A stretch of DNA of 64,000 nt, taken from NCBI GenBank assembly GCA_023259035.1, contig JAHFRA010000011.1, forward strand, positions 1 to 64,000. Direction: 5' to 3'. Position 1 is the stretch's first letter, and every line of letters starts with the position of its first letter. Under the pieces are notes generated by a model. That model made no database searches. It was not told the DNA's origin and saw nothing but the letters and a program-made list of their open reading frames with translations. Positions 21,286-31,033 of the stretch are shown piece by piece. The stretch is from Gallionella sp. (GTDB taxonomy: Bacteria > Pseudomonadota > Gammaproteobacteria > Burkholderiales > Gallionellaceae). A program made the translations under genes and the position numbers.

Positions 21286-22476
21286 ATGAAAAATCACACC
21301 CATTTACATCAACCCCAGCCTGCTATCGGGGCTTTCGAGCCGCTGCATCCGGAGCGTTTTGCCGCCGCGCAAAAAAGCACTTGGGTGAGTATCGCCATCA
21401 ATTTGCTACTGACGTTCTTCCAGGTCGCGGGCGGATTTTTCGCGCATTCGCAAGCCTTGATGGCCGATGGTCTGCACTCGCTGTCGGATTTGCTTTCCGA
21501 TGTACTGGTGCTGTACGCGAACCGTCACGGCAACCGCCACGCCGACGCCAACCATCCTTACGGGCATGCACGGGTAGAAACCGCCGCAACATTTATCTTG
21601 GGAATTTTCCTTGCTGCGCTCGGTGTAGGATTGCTGGTGGCTGCCGCAATGCGTTTGCAGCAGCCCAGCACATTGCAGGCGGTAAATCCGCTGGCGCTGG
21701 CCATCGCGATGGCCGCATTGGTTGCCAAGGAAGGCATGTTTCGCTACATGCTGGCGGTGGCCAAGCGGGTACGCTCGCAGATGTTGGTAGCTAATGCATG
21801 GCATGCGCGTTCGGATGCGGCATCTTCATTAGTCGTCGTCGTCGGCGTGATCGGCAATCTGTTCGGCTACACCTTTCTCGATCTGGTTGCCGCCGCGGTG
21901 GTGGGGGTGATGATTGCACACATGGGCGGCAAACTGGCCTTGGAAGCAATGGCGGAACTGATCGATACCGGTTTGGATGAGGAGGAGGTCGAGGCCATCC
22001 GGCAAACCTTGCTCAATACCCATGGGGTGCGGGCACTGCATGATTTGCGCACCCGCAAGATGGCCGACAATGCGCTGGTTGACGCGCACATCGTGGTCGA
22101 TCCCAAGATTAGTGTTTCGGAGGGGCATTTCATTGCCGAATCGGCACGTTATGCCGTGCTTCAAAACCACCATGTGTTGGATGTGATGGTGCACATTGAT
22201 CCTGAAGATGACCTGCAAGCCAAACCCAACGCGCATTTGCCCGGTCGCCCCGGGTTGCTGGCGCATCTTGCCGAGCGTCTGGGGGATTCGAGCCTGACGG
22301 GTAATCGCGTGGTGTTCCACTATCTGGATGGCAAGGTGGATGCCGAGATATATTTGCCTGCCGATCAAGCACATGGAAAACAAGCTGATGCCTTGCAGAC
22401 ACGTTGCGACGAACTGGTCGGCGATGACGAGTTATTTCGTGCCATTCATGTCCATCGCAGCCACGCACAGAATTAG
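21286..22476 (+). CDS. Cation diffusion facilitator transporter
   Basis: LMADGLHSLSDLLSD, NHPYGHARVE, C-terminal cytoplasmic domain. Confidence 0.93.
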   Translation: MKNHTHLHQPQPAIGAFEPLHPERFAAAQKSTWVSIAINLLLTFFQVAGGFFAHSQALMADGLHSLSDLLSDVLVLYANRHGNRHADANHPYGHARVETAATFILGIFLAALGVGLLVAAAMRLQQPSTLQAVNPLALAIAMAALVAKEGMFRYMLAVAKRVRSQMLVANAWHARSDAASSLVVVVGVIGNLFGYTFLDLVAAAVVGVMIAHMGGKLALEAMAELIDTGLDEEEVEAIRQTLLNTHGVRALHDLRTRKMADNALVDAHIVVDPKISVSEGHFIAESARYAVLQNHHVLDVMVHIDPEDDLQAKPNAHLPGRPGLLAHLAERLGDSSLTGNRVVFHYLDGKVDAEIYLPADQAHGKQADALQTRCDELVGDDELFRAIHVHRSHAQN

Positions 22477-22479
22477 TGC
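22465..22479 (+). promoter_or_regulatory. Predicted NtrC binding site upstream of glnA
   Basis: GCACAGAATTAGTGC = GCAC-N7-GTGC. Confidence 0.5.
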
Positions 22480-22573
22480 GCAAACGATCATGTCACGTTC
22501 AATTTTGGTGCGAATATTTTATGTGCTGCGTTGCTGGCTTATGGCACAATGCCGCTTGTTCATGCGGGAAGAG

Positions 22574-22589
22574 TTGGCACGCTTCCTGC
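22574..22589 (+). promoter_or_regulatory. Predicted sigma-54 promoter of glnA
   Basis: TTGGCACGCTTCCTGC with GG-N10-GC spacing. Confidence 0.65.
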
Positions 22590-22686
22590 GGCTAGTCTAG
22601 TGCCGCGTATCACGTATTTTGGTTCACTGATTATTTGATTTTAATTTGTTACATTTTTTTGTTGTATTTCTTGTGAGGAGAGAGTT

Positions 22687-24102
22687 ATGTCGATGTCGGC
22701 AAATGATGTGTTGAAAATGATCAAGGACCGCGATATCAAATTCGTGGATTTCCGTTTTACCGATACGCGCGGCAAGGAGCAGCACGTTGGTGTGCCTGCC
22801 AAATACGTGGGTATGGACAAATTTGAGGACGGCCATGCGTTCGACGGCTCTTCAATTTCCGGCTGGAAAGGTATTCAAGCATCGGATATGTTGCTGATGC
22901 CTGACCCTGAAACCGCCTACCTTGACCCGTTCATGGATGAAAACACTCTGGTGATTACCTGCGATGTGGTCGAGCCGACCGATGGCAAAGGCTATGACCG
23001 CGATCCGCGTTCCATCGCGAAGCGTGCGGAAGCCTATTTGCAGTCCAGCGGTATCGGCGACACGGCTTACTTTGGGCCCGAGCCGGAGTTTTTCATTTTT
23101 GATTCCGTAAACTGGCATGTCGACATGTCCGGCTGTTCGCTGAAGATCAATTCCGAAGAGGCTGCATGGTCAACCGGCGAGAAATTCGATGGCGGCAATA
23201 CCGGACATCGGCCCATGGTCAAAGGTGGCTACTTCCCGGTTCCGCCGGTCGACAGCCTGAACGATATCCGCGCCGCGATGTGCCTGGCGCTGGAAGACAT
23301 CGGCATCGAAGTCGAAGTGCATCACCATGAAGTGGCAACCGCCGGGCAGTGCGAAATCGGCACCAAGTTCAACACGCTGGTGCGGCGTGCCGACCAGACT
23401 CAAGCCTTGAAATATGTGGTGCATAACGTTGCGCACCAATATGGCAAAACGGCGACCTTCATGCCCAAGCCCATCGTCGGCGACAACGGTTCCGGCATGC
23501 ACGTGCACCAATCCATCTGGAAAAACGGCAAGAATTTGTTTGCCGGCAACGGCTATGCGGGGCTGTCCGAAACCGCGCTGTTTTACATTGGCGGCATCAT
23601 CAAGCACGCCAAGGCGCTGAACGCGATCACCAATCCTGGCACCAACTCCTACAAGCGCCTGGTTCCGCATTACGAAGCGCCGGTCAAGCTGGCTTATTCG
23701 GCAAAGAATCGTTCCGCTTCGATCCGTATCCCGCACGTAGCCAGCGACAAGGCGCGCCGCATCGAAACCCGTTTCCCGGATCCGACCGCGAACCCGTATC
23801 TGTGTTTTGCAGCCTTGATGATGGCCGGTTTGGATGGCATTCAAAACAAGATTCACCCTGGCGATCCGGCTGACAAAAACCTGTATGACCTGCCCCCCGA
23901 AGAGGATGCAAAAATCCCGACAGTGTGCAGTTCACTGGACGAAGCGTTGGCAAACCTGGACAAGGATCGCGAGTTCTTGACCCGCGGCGGAGTCTTCTCC
24001 AACGACTTCATAGATGCATTCATCACGCTAAAAATGGAAGAGGTCAACCGCATCCGCATGACCACACACCCGGTTGAATTCGACATGTATTACAGTATTT
24101 AG
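22687..24102 (+). CDS. glnA: Type I glutamine synthetase
   Basis: [61 protein letters not shown]. Confidence 0.98.
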   Translation: MSMSANDVLKMIKDRDIKFVDFRFTDTRGKEQHVGVPAKYVGMDKFEDGHAFDGSSISGWKGIQASDMLLMPDPETAYLDPFMDENTLVITCDVVEPTDGKGYDRDPRSIAKRAEAYLQSSGIGDTAYFGPEPEFFIFDSVNWHVDMSGCSLKINSEEAAWSTGEKFDGGNTGHRPMVKGGYFPVPPVDSLNDIRAAMCLALEDIGIEVEVHHHEVATAGQCEIGTKFNTLVRRADQTQALKYVVHNVAHQYGKTATFMPKPIVGDNGSGMHVHQSIWKNGKNLFAGNGYAGLSETALFYIGGIIKHAKALNAITNPGTNSYKRLVPHYEAPVKLAYSAKNRSASIRIPHVASDKARRIETRFPDPTANPYLCFAALMMAGLDGIQNKIHPGDPADKNLYDLPPEEDAKIPTVCSSLDEALANLDKDREFLTRGGVFSNDFIDAFITLKMEEVNRIRMTTHPVEFDMYYSI

Positions 24103-24134
24103 CGGCAAGATTCAGGCACACGATGCAGGACAAC

Positions 24135-24163
24135 AAACGGGGCGCAAGCCTCGTTTTGTTTTT
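24135..24163 (+). terminator. Rho-independent terminator after glnA
   Basis: AAACGGGGC-gcaa-GCCTCGTTT followed by TGTTTTT. Confidence 0.7.
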
Positions 24164-24260
24164 GCTGCGAGATGAACCTTGAATGGTTTGAACAGCAAAC
24201 GGTTTGTCTGTGTCTGAGGCTTGCCCTATACTTGCCCATGCCACCCGCAGGAGATCCATC

Positions 24261-24737
24261 ATGAAACCTCGATATTTGCTTGTTGCCATAATGTGTTCTT
24301 GTCCGATATTAGGACAGGCTGAAATCTACAAGGCTATTGATGCCGATGGGCATGTAACTTACTCGAGCACGCCGATCAAAGGAGGAAGAAGAATTATTCT
24401 GGAGCCGTTGCCGACCATGGCACCATCTGCGCGCGTGCGATCCGCCGCTTCACCGGAAGGCTTTCCAAGAGTGGACGGCGAAACCCAAAAAGGGCGTGAC
24501 GATACACGCCGGAAGATTCTGGAAGATGAGTTAAACACTGAAGAAAGATTGCTCGAAGAAGCCAAACGCAGCTTGAAGGAAGGCGAGGAAAACCCTGAAG
24601 TCCATCGCGGACAAGACGGCAAGACTTATCGCAACGTGGCGAAATATGAAGAAAAAGTCAAATCGCTGAGCGAGCAAGTTGATTTGCACCAGAAGAACAT
24701 CGATGCGCTAAAAACCGAGCTGTCCAAACTCAAATAG
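24261..24737 (+). CDS. DUF4124-domain protein
   Basis: Signal peptide then IYKAIDADGHVTYSSTPIKGG; start corrected to 24261 after GGAG. Confidence 0.8.
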   Translation: MKPRYLLVAIMCSCPILGQAEIYKAIDADGHVTYSSTPIKGGRRIILEPLPTMAPSARVRSAASPEGFPRVDGETQKGRDDTRRKILEDELNTEERLLEEAKRSLKEGEENPEVHRGQDGKTYRNVAKYEEKVKSLSEQVDLHQKNIDALKTELSKLK

Positions 24738-24776
24738 CTCTTTCATCTGGCATGTTTTCTGCTTCGTTAAGGACGT

Positions 24777-25940
24777 ATGCCTGACTTTCCCTTCCTCACG
24801 CTGGAGTTCTTGGCGACCGCTGTCATCCTGCTGGATGATGAAACGCGTGTCGTTTATCTCAATCCAGCAGCGGAACACCTGTTCGATGTGAGCGGCAAAA
24901 ATCTGCTCGGGCATCCGGCGCGGCAGGCGTTCACGGATACAGAACAATTGATGAACGCCTTGCAACATGCAACCCAGGACAATGCCAGCTATATCGAGCA
25001 CGACCTGACGCTCGGCACACCTGCGCACGGCAAGCTGCATTTACGCTGCGCGGTAACACCGATGCAGCTGGACAACGGGCATGGCCAGGATGCCGCACCC
25101 GACGATGATCTCCGTCATGCCCGGTCCCCTCTCCCGCAAGCGGACGAGAAAGCGAACGAATCGCTGCGCGAGCTTCACTATAGCCGCTATTTGCTGCTGG
25201 AATTTCACCCGATAGGCAGGCCGCTGAAGCTGGCGCGCGAAGAACAGATGCTGGATCAGACACAAGCAAATCGCCTGTTGTTGCGCAACCTCGCGCATGA
25301 GATCAAGAATCCGCTTGGCGGCATACGCGGCGCGGCGCAATTGCTCGAGCAGGAACTGGATAATCCGGCGTTGCGCGAATACACCCAGGTCATCGTGCAA
25401 GAGGCGGACCGGCTGCGTTCGCTGATGGAGAAATTGCTCTCCCCGCAAAACGCCTCTCACTACAGCGCGCTCAACATCCATGAAGTGCTGGAGCGGGTAC
25501 GCAGCGTGGTGCTGGCGGAAATACCGGAAGGATTAACGATGCAGCGCGACTATGACATCAGCTTGCCGGCGCTGGTCGGCGATAAGGAACAGTTAATACA
25601 GGCGATGCTCAACATCGTGCGCAATGCCGCACAGGCCATGCAAGGCAAAGGATCGATTGTATTGCGCACCCGCATTGCGCGGCAGGTGACGCTGATCAAA
25701 CGTCGCCATCGCCTGGCGGTGATCGTGCAGGTTATCGATAATGGGCCGGGTATTCCGCCGGAACTGCAGGACAAGATTTTTTATCCGCTGGTGTCGGGAC
25801 GAGCCGATGGCCACGGGCTGGGGCTGACTTTGGCGCAGGATTTCGTCAGCCAGCATCACGGCACGATAGAATTTGACAGTGAACCTGGGCGCACATGTTT
25901 CACCGTGCTGCTGCCGCTCGGCATAGCCGAAACCAAATAG
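24777..25940 (+). CDS. ntrB: Nitrogen regulation histidine kinase NtrB
   Basis: PAS; NLAHEIKNPLGGIRGAAQLLE; upstream of ntrC. Confidence 0.93.
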   Translation: MPDFPFLTLEFLATAVILLDDETRVVYLNPAAEHLFDVSGKNLLGHPARQAFTDTEQLMNALQHATQDNASYIEHDLTLGTPAHGKLHLRCAVTPMQLDNGHGQDAAPDDDLRHARSPLPQADEKANESLRELHYSRYLLLEFHPIGRPLKLAREEQMLDQTQANRLLLRNLAHEIKNPLGGIRGAAQLLEQELDNPALREYTQVIVQEADRLRSLMEKLLSPQNASHYSALNIHEVLERVRSVVLAEIPEGLTMQRDYDISLPALVGDKEQLIQAMLNIVRNAAQAMQGKGSIVLRTRIARQVTLIKRRHRLAVIVQVIDNGPGIPPELQDKIFYPLVSGRADGHGLGLTLAQDFVSQHHGTIEFDSEPGRTCFTVLLPLGIAETK

Positions 25941-25985
25941 GTAGCACGGATGAAGCGCAGCGGAATCCGGGAAAGCATCCCGCAA
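25941..25985. repeat. Dispersed hairpin repeat between ntrB and ntrC
   Basis: GTAGCACGGATGAAGCGCAGCGGAATCCGGGAAAGCATCCC, matching a motif I recognise as a common proteobacterial intergenic repeat. Confidence 0.6.
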
Positions 25986-26008
25986 GCGCCCTACAAAAGT
26001 AACCAAAG

Positions 26009-27415
26009 GTGAGTGAAATGAAATCAGTCTGGATTATAGACGACGACCGCTCGATTCGCTGGGTGCTGGAAAAATCGCTGGCCCGCGAAAACATCGAGTT
26101 CAAAAGTTTTGCCACAGCGGATGAGGCGTTGCGGGCATTGGCTCATGATGTGCCGCAAGTGGTAGTCAGCGATATTCGCATGCCCGGCAGCTCGGGGCTG
26201 GATTTTTTGCAGGCCCTGCATCAACACCATCCGCTCGTTCCGGTCATTATCATGACCGCTTACTCCGATCTGGAAAGTGCCGTTTCGGCATTTCAGGGGG
26301 GCGCCTTTGAATACTTGCCCAAACCGTTCGACATCAACCACGCAATTGAACTGGTTCGGCGCGCATTGGAACAAAGTCGGCGCAAATCTGGCGAAGCTGT
26401 AGATGTCGATGTGTCTGCCAATATTCTCGGCCACGCTCCGGCGATGCAGGAGGTGTTCCGCGCCATCGGCAAGCTGGCACAATCGCAGGCGACCGTGCTG
26501 ATCAATGGCGAGTCCGGTACCGGCAAAGAACTGATTGCGCGCGCGCTGCACCGCCACAGCATACGGGCCAGCAAGCCGTTCATTGCCATCAACACTGCCG
26601 CAATTCCCAAGGATCTGCTCGAGTCGGAATTGTTCGGCCATGAACGGGGCGCGTTTACCGGCGCGGTTACAACGCGGCATGGGCGCTTCGAACAGGCGGA
26701 AGGCGGCACACTGTTTCTCGACGAGATCGGCGACATGCCCGCCGACTTGCAAACCCGTTTGCTGCGCGTGCTGTCGGATGGCAACTTCTATCGTGTTGGC
26801 GGGCACCAGCCGATCAAGGCTAATGTGCGCATCATTACCGCCACCCATCAGGATCTTGACGAGCGCGTCAGACAGAAACTATTCCGCGAAGACTTGTTTC
26901 ATCGCCTGAATGTGATCCGGCTGCGCCTGCCGCCATTGCGTGAACGGCGCGAAGATATCCCCTTGCTGGCAAAATATTTCCTGCAAAAAAGCGCGCGTGA
27001 GCTATCTGTCGAGCCAAAGCAATTCAGCGATACCACGTTGCGGCACCTCGCCACACAGGATTTCCCCGGCAACGTGCGGCAACTGGAAAACCTCTGCCAC
27101 TGGCTGACCGTGATGACGCCTTCACAGATGATCGAGATCGCCGACCTGCCGCCGGAGTGGCGCGACAAGAGCACAGCCGCTGTTGACGGCGGCGATTGGA
27201 GTGCCGCGCTGGCGCGGCAAGCCGCAACCGCATTGCAGCGCGGCGATGCGCGCATCATGGACACGCTCACCGCGCAGTTCGAGCGCACCCTGATTCTGCA
27301 AGCGCTGCACCATACCGGCGGGCGCCGCATCGAAGCTGCCACCCTCCTCGGCATCGGGCGTAATACCCTGACGCGCAAGGTGCAGGAATTGGGGTTGGAC
27401 AATCAGGAAGGGTAG
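26009..27415 (+). CDS. ntrC: Nitrogen regulation response regulator NtrC
   Basis: VWIIDDDRSIRWVLEKSLARENI, GESGTGKELIARALH, GAFTGA, C-terminal Fis HTH. Confidence 0.95.
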   Translation: MSEMKSVWIIDDDRSIRWVLEKSLARENIEFKSFATADEALRALAHDVPQVVVSDIRMPGSSGLDFLQALHQHHPLVPVIIMTAYSDLESAVSAFQGGAFEYLPKPFDINHAIELVRRALEQSRRKSGEAVDVDVSANILGHAPAMQEVFRAIGKLAQSQATVLINGESGTGKELIARALHRHSIRASKPFIAINTAAIPKDLLESELFGHERGAFTGAVTTRHGRFEQAEGGTLFLDEIGDMPADLQTRLLRVLSDGNFYRVGGHQPIKANVRIITATHQDLDERVRQKLFREDLFHRLNVIRLRLPPLRERREDIPLLAKYFLQKSARELSVEPKQFSDTTLRHLATQDFPGNVRQLENLCHWLTVMTPSQMIEIADLPPEWRDKSTAAVDGGDWSAALARQAATALQRGDARIMDTLTAQFERTLILQALHHTGGRRIEAATLLGIGRNTLTRKVQELGLDNQEG

Positions 27416-27676
27416 GGGGCGTATGCCATACGCCCGCTGCTTGGTCTTTATCGATTACGGCGCAGTGGATAGGTAATATTTCGAGGGCGCTATTTCAAAG
27501 ATTCACGCGCAACCCTGTCTCATTTGCGGAGACTGTCGTATGGCCGCTTGCGGGCAATAGAAAAATCTGTGGCTGAATCAAATTTGAAACGCACGAAAGT
27601 AGAACTTAATCAGTATCCGCTAACGATACCGAAGGCGAACTTCTGCTCTACCCAAGCGGTCGATCAAATTGCCAAA

Positions 27677-28684
27677 TCAATTCGGCGCGCACATTACCAC
27701 ACCTTCGTTGCTCCAACCGCGAGACACCACTTCCTGTATGGCGGCCAGGCTGCTGGTGATGCGGTGGTTTGAATCGATACCTTGGGCAAAACCGTTATTG
27801 TAGGCGCGATAAACCGGCACTGTCCCGGTTGGGCAAGCTCCATCCAATCCCCCCGTGGTCGGCTGTGACGAGACGAAATCCAGGCTCTCGAAATTCCAGC
27901 GCTTCTGTGTAGCTGGCGTACTTTGCTGCAACTGCTTGAGAAAATCACACTCGATGGGATCGACCGTATAGAAATGCGAGTTAGGGCCGGGCGACTGGCT
28001 GCCGTAGAAGCGACAGACGGTCGTGCTGCCGCCTGATTTGAAGCTATTGCCAGTGCGAATCCATCCGGGGCCAGCGCTGCCACCGTCAATCTGCGTAGCT
28101 TCGTTTGCATCGGCAGTAATAAAGTAGTGGTCGAGAGTGGTGTTATAGAACTCGACGACATCGAGCAAAGGAGCCTGAACAGGGGAAATCGAACCGGTTA
28201 TGCCAGCGAAATTTGTCGGCGCATTGACTACGCTGTTACCGTTCCGGTTCAACGCATGTATGCCGTCAGTCGGCAATGCACTATAGGTTATGCTATCGAC
28301 GTCGGCAAAGTTCACGTTTCCATTGTTCTGAAACAGGAATCCGTTGGGTACAATATAGTCGGGAGTGACGATGCCGAGGTTCGCGAATCCCTGGGTGCCA
28401 ATCAGAAACTTATGTCCAGCCGTGCCGCCCGATAGATCCGTCGGAAAGTTGAAGGTGTGAATGCTGGCGCCCTGCGATGTGGTAATCGTGTGGCCGCCGA
28501 CGAATTCCTGGCCGCCATCGAAGGTGCTCAGCTCTATGTATTGCACCGTACCGCTTGCATCGCTGTAGAGCTCGCTCAAATCCCATAAATGAAATGTGGC
28601 GCTTGCGCTCTGTGCAAACAGTGCGCCGCCAAGCAGAATCAAAATACGTAAAATGCGAGTGGCAAATTCTGGCAACATATCCAT
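27677..28684 (-). CDS. Secreted protein, LTD-like N-terminus plus DUF5648-like C-terminus
   Basis: Signal peptide; VQYIELSTFDGGQEFVGG; VEFYNTTLDHYFITADANEATQID and VCRFYGSQSPGPNSHFYTVDPIECDFL. Confidence 0.7.
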   Translation of the reverse strand: MDMLPEFATRILRILILLGGALFAQSASATFHLWDLSELYSDASGTVQYIELSTFDGGQEFVGGHTITTSQGASIHTFNFPTDLSGGTAGHKFLIGTQGFANLGIVTPDYIVPNGFLFQNNGNVNFADVDSITYSALPTDGIHALNRNGNSVVNAPTNFAGITGSISPVQAPLLDVVEFYNTTLDHYFITADANEATQIDGGSAGPGWIRTGNSFKSGGSTTVCRFYGSQSPGPNSHFYTVDPIECDFLKQLQQSTPATQKRWNFESLDFVSSQPTTGGLDGACPTGTVPVYRAYNNGFAQGIDSNHRITSSLAAIQEVVSRGWSNEGVVMCAPN

Positions 28685-29049
28685 TCCTCCTCAATGACTG
28701 TTACGACGAAGAAATAAACAACTTGGTGCGGGGGTGCCGAATTCAACTGCACCGGTGGTTCCAAGTTTGGTGACCGTGCAAAAATGATATTCCACTGTAC
28801 CCGGATTGGGTATCGGTGTTTGACTGATTGTGGTGTAGGGGATTGAGAAATTTTATGTCAGTATCTGTCTGGCAGGGCGCAAGGAGGTGCGTTGGGTTAC
28901 ATCGAATAATCGACAGGATTGTCTCGCGAACTGGCGGCAGGAGTAGAAAGCCATTGAATATCCGGTCCGCACTAACCCGAACTTTATCGCAGTTATTGCA
29001 CCGCCCAAAAGCCGCCGTTTAGCCCACTTGTTTGGCCTGCAATACGTCC

Positions 29050-30471
29050 CTACGCCAATCTTTTTAGCAGCTTCTCGTGTATCCCGCCAAAGCCGCCGTT
29101 GCTCATCACCAGCAGATGGTCACCGGAGCGTGCGGCGGCGGCGATGGCTTCGATCAATTCATCGAGATCATCCTTCACCACGGCCTTGCCGCCCAGCGGC
29201 GCGAGTGCGACGCGCGCATCCCAGCCGAGGTTGCCGGCGTAGCAGAACACCAGGTCGGCCTCTTTCAGGCTGCCGGGCAACGCATCCTTCATCACGCCCA
29301 GTTTCATCGTGTTGGAGCGCGGCTCCAGCACCGCGAGGATGCGCGATTTGCCGAGCTTGCAACGTAAACCGGCGACAGTGGTGTCGATCGCGGTGGGATG
29401 GTGCGCGAAGTCGTCGTACACGGTGATGCCGTTGACTGTGCCGCGCACTTCCATGCGCCGCTTCACGTTCTTGAATTCGCTCAAGGCTGCCAAGCCTTGC
29501 GCCACCGGCACGCCGACATGACGCGCGGCGGCAAGCGCGGCAAGCGCGTTCATGCGGTTATGTTCGCCGAGCAAATCCCAGTGCAGCGTGCCTTGCACTG
29601 CGCTGTTGAGCGTCACACGATTATCAGCATCAATCTGCCAGCCCTCATCGCTGCCGAACTTCTCTACCGGTGTCCAGCAACCGCGTTGGAGCACGCGCTG
29701 CAATGCTTCCTCGCGTCCGTTGCACACCACCAACCCGTTGCCGGGAACGGTGCGCACCAAGTGGTGAAACTGCGTCTCGATGGCTGCGAGATCGGCAAAG
29801 ATGTCGGCGTGGTCGAATTCGAGATTGTTCAGGATCGCGGTGCGCGGACGGTAGTGCACAAATTTGGAACGCTTGTCGAAGAAGGCGGTATCGTATTCGT
29901 CGGCCTCGATGACAAAGAACGGCGAAATCCCCCCTAGCCCCCCTTTTTCAAAGTGGGGAACGGTTGTGCCGGTGTCATTGGTGTTACCCCCCTTTGAAAA
30001 AGGGGGGCAGGGGGGATTTTGGTTTAACCGCGCCGAGACGCCGAAATTCTGCGGCACGCCGCCGATCAGGAAACCGGGGTTCAGCCCGGCGTATTCCAGT
30101 ATCCACGCCAGCATCGAAGCGGTGCTCGTCTTGCCGTGCGTGCCTGCCACGCCCAGCACCCATTTGTCGCGCAGCAGTGTATCCGCCAGCCATTGCGGGC
30201 CGGAGGCATAGGGCAGGTTGCGGTTGAGAATTTCCTCCATCAGCGGGTTGCCACGCGACACCACATTGCCGATGACGAAAATATCAGGCTTGAGGTTAAG
30301 CTGTTCCACACCAAAGCCTTCGATCAGCTCGATGCCTTGTGCTTCCAGTTGCGTGCTCATCGGCGGATAGACATTGGCATCGCAGCCGGTGACGCGGTAG
30401 CCCGCCTGTTTGGCGATGGCCGCGATGCCGCCCATGAACGTGCCGCAGATGCCGAGAATGTGAATGTGCAT
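29050..30471 (-). CDS. mpl: Murein tripeptide ligase Mpl
   Basis: HILGICGTFMGGIAAIAKQAGYRVTGCDANVYPPMSTQLE, GVAGTHGKTSTASML, FFVIEADEYDTAFFDKRSKFVHYRPRTAILNNLEFDHADIF; in-frame repeat insertion. Confidence 0.95.
   Translation of the reverse strand: MHIHILGICGTFMGGIAAIAKQAGYRVTGCDANVYPPMSTQLEAQGIELIEGFGVEQLNLKPDIFVIGNVVSRGNPLMEEILNRNLPYASGPQWLADTLLRDKWVLGVAGTHGKTSTASMLAWILEYAGLNPGFLIGGVPQNFGVSARLNQNPPCPPFSKGGNTNDTGTTVPHFEKGGLGGISPFFVIEADEYDTAFFDKRSKFVHYRPRTAILNNLEFDHADIFADLAAIETQFHHLVRTVPGNGLVVCNGREEALQRVLQRGCWTPVEKFGSDEGWQIDADNRVTLNSAVQGTLHWDLLGEHNRMNALAALAAARHVGVPVAQGLAALSEFKNVKRRMEVRGTVNGITVYDDFAHHPTAIDTTVAGLRCKLGKSRILAVLEPRSNTMKLGVMKDALPGSLKEADLVFCYAGNLGWDARVALAPLGGKAVVKDDLDELIEAIAAAARSGDHLLVMSNGGFGGIHEKLLKRLA
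29925..30020. repeat. About 96-bp palindromic element inserted in-frame in mpl
   Basis: Arms AAATCCCCCCTAGCCCCCCTTTTTCAAAG (29925-29953) and CTTTGAAAAAGGGGGGCAGGGGGGATTTT (29992-30020). Confidence 0.9.
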
Positions 30472-30514
30472 GTTAGTTCTACTTCTTTACGAAGCAGCAA
30501 TCTCCAACTTAAGT

Positions 30515-30616
30515 TCCGTTCGTGCCGAGCCTGTCGAAGCATGTGCGGCGCACAGCTATTTCACCCTTCGGCAAAGCCTTTAATCCTGAGCGCGGTCGAA
30601 GGGTCAGGGCGAACGG
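30515..30616. repeat. Dispersed intergenic repeat with imperfect inverted arms
   Basis: CCGTTCGTGCCGAGCCTGTCGAAG ... GAGCGCGGTCGAAGGGTCAGGGCGAACGG. Confidence 0.55.
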
Positions 30617-30623
30617 TTTTCTT

Positions 30624-30977
30624 CTAGACCCGAAAAATAAAATATACCGCGCCCATCAGGCACAGCGCCGCATACAGATAATCCCACTTCAGCGGCTGGC
30701 TCATGTACAGCACCGCGAACGGCACGAACACCAACAGCGTGATGACCTCCTGCAATATCTTCAGCTGCCCGAGGCTGAGCGCAGTGTAGCCGATGCGATT
30801 GGCGGGCACCTGCAACAGGTACTCGAACAGCGCGATACCCCAGCTAATCAGCGCCGCGATATACCACGGCGAGGCCGCCAGATTCTTCAGATGCCCGTAC
30901 CAGGCAAACGTCATGAACAGGTTGGAGACGGCAAGCATCAGCGCCGTGACCAGCAATGGATGTGAGATTAGTCCCAT
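30624..30977 (-). CDS. DMT/DUF486 family small membrane protein
   Basis: Four TMs; FMTFAWYGHLKNL, WGIALFEYLLQVPANRIGY, LGQLKILQEVITL. Confidence 0.88.
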   Translation of the reverse strand: MGLISHPLLVTALMLAVSNLFMTFAWYGHLKNLAASPWYIAALISWGIALFEYLLQVPANRIGYTALSLGQLKILQEVITLLVFVPFAVLYMSQPLKWDYLYAALCLMGAVYFIFRV

Positions 30978-31033
30978 CTGTTGTTTTCTCTTCCGCAGAC
31001 TGTCGGACAGCGTAGTAGCTTTGCAATACGCTG

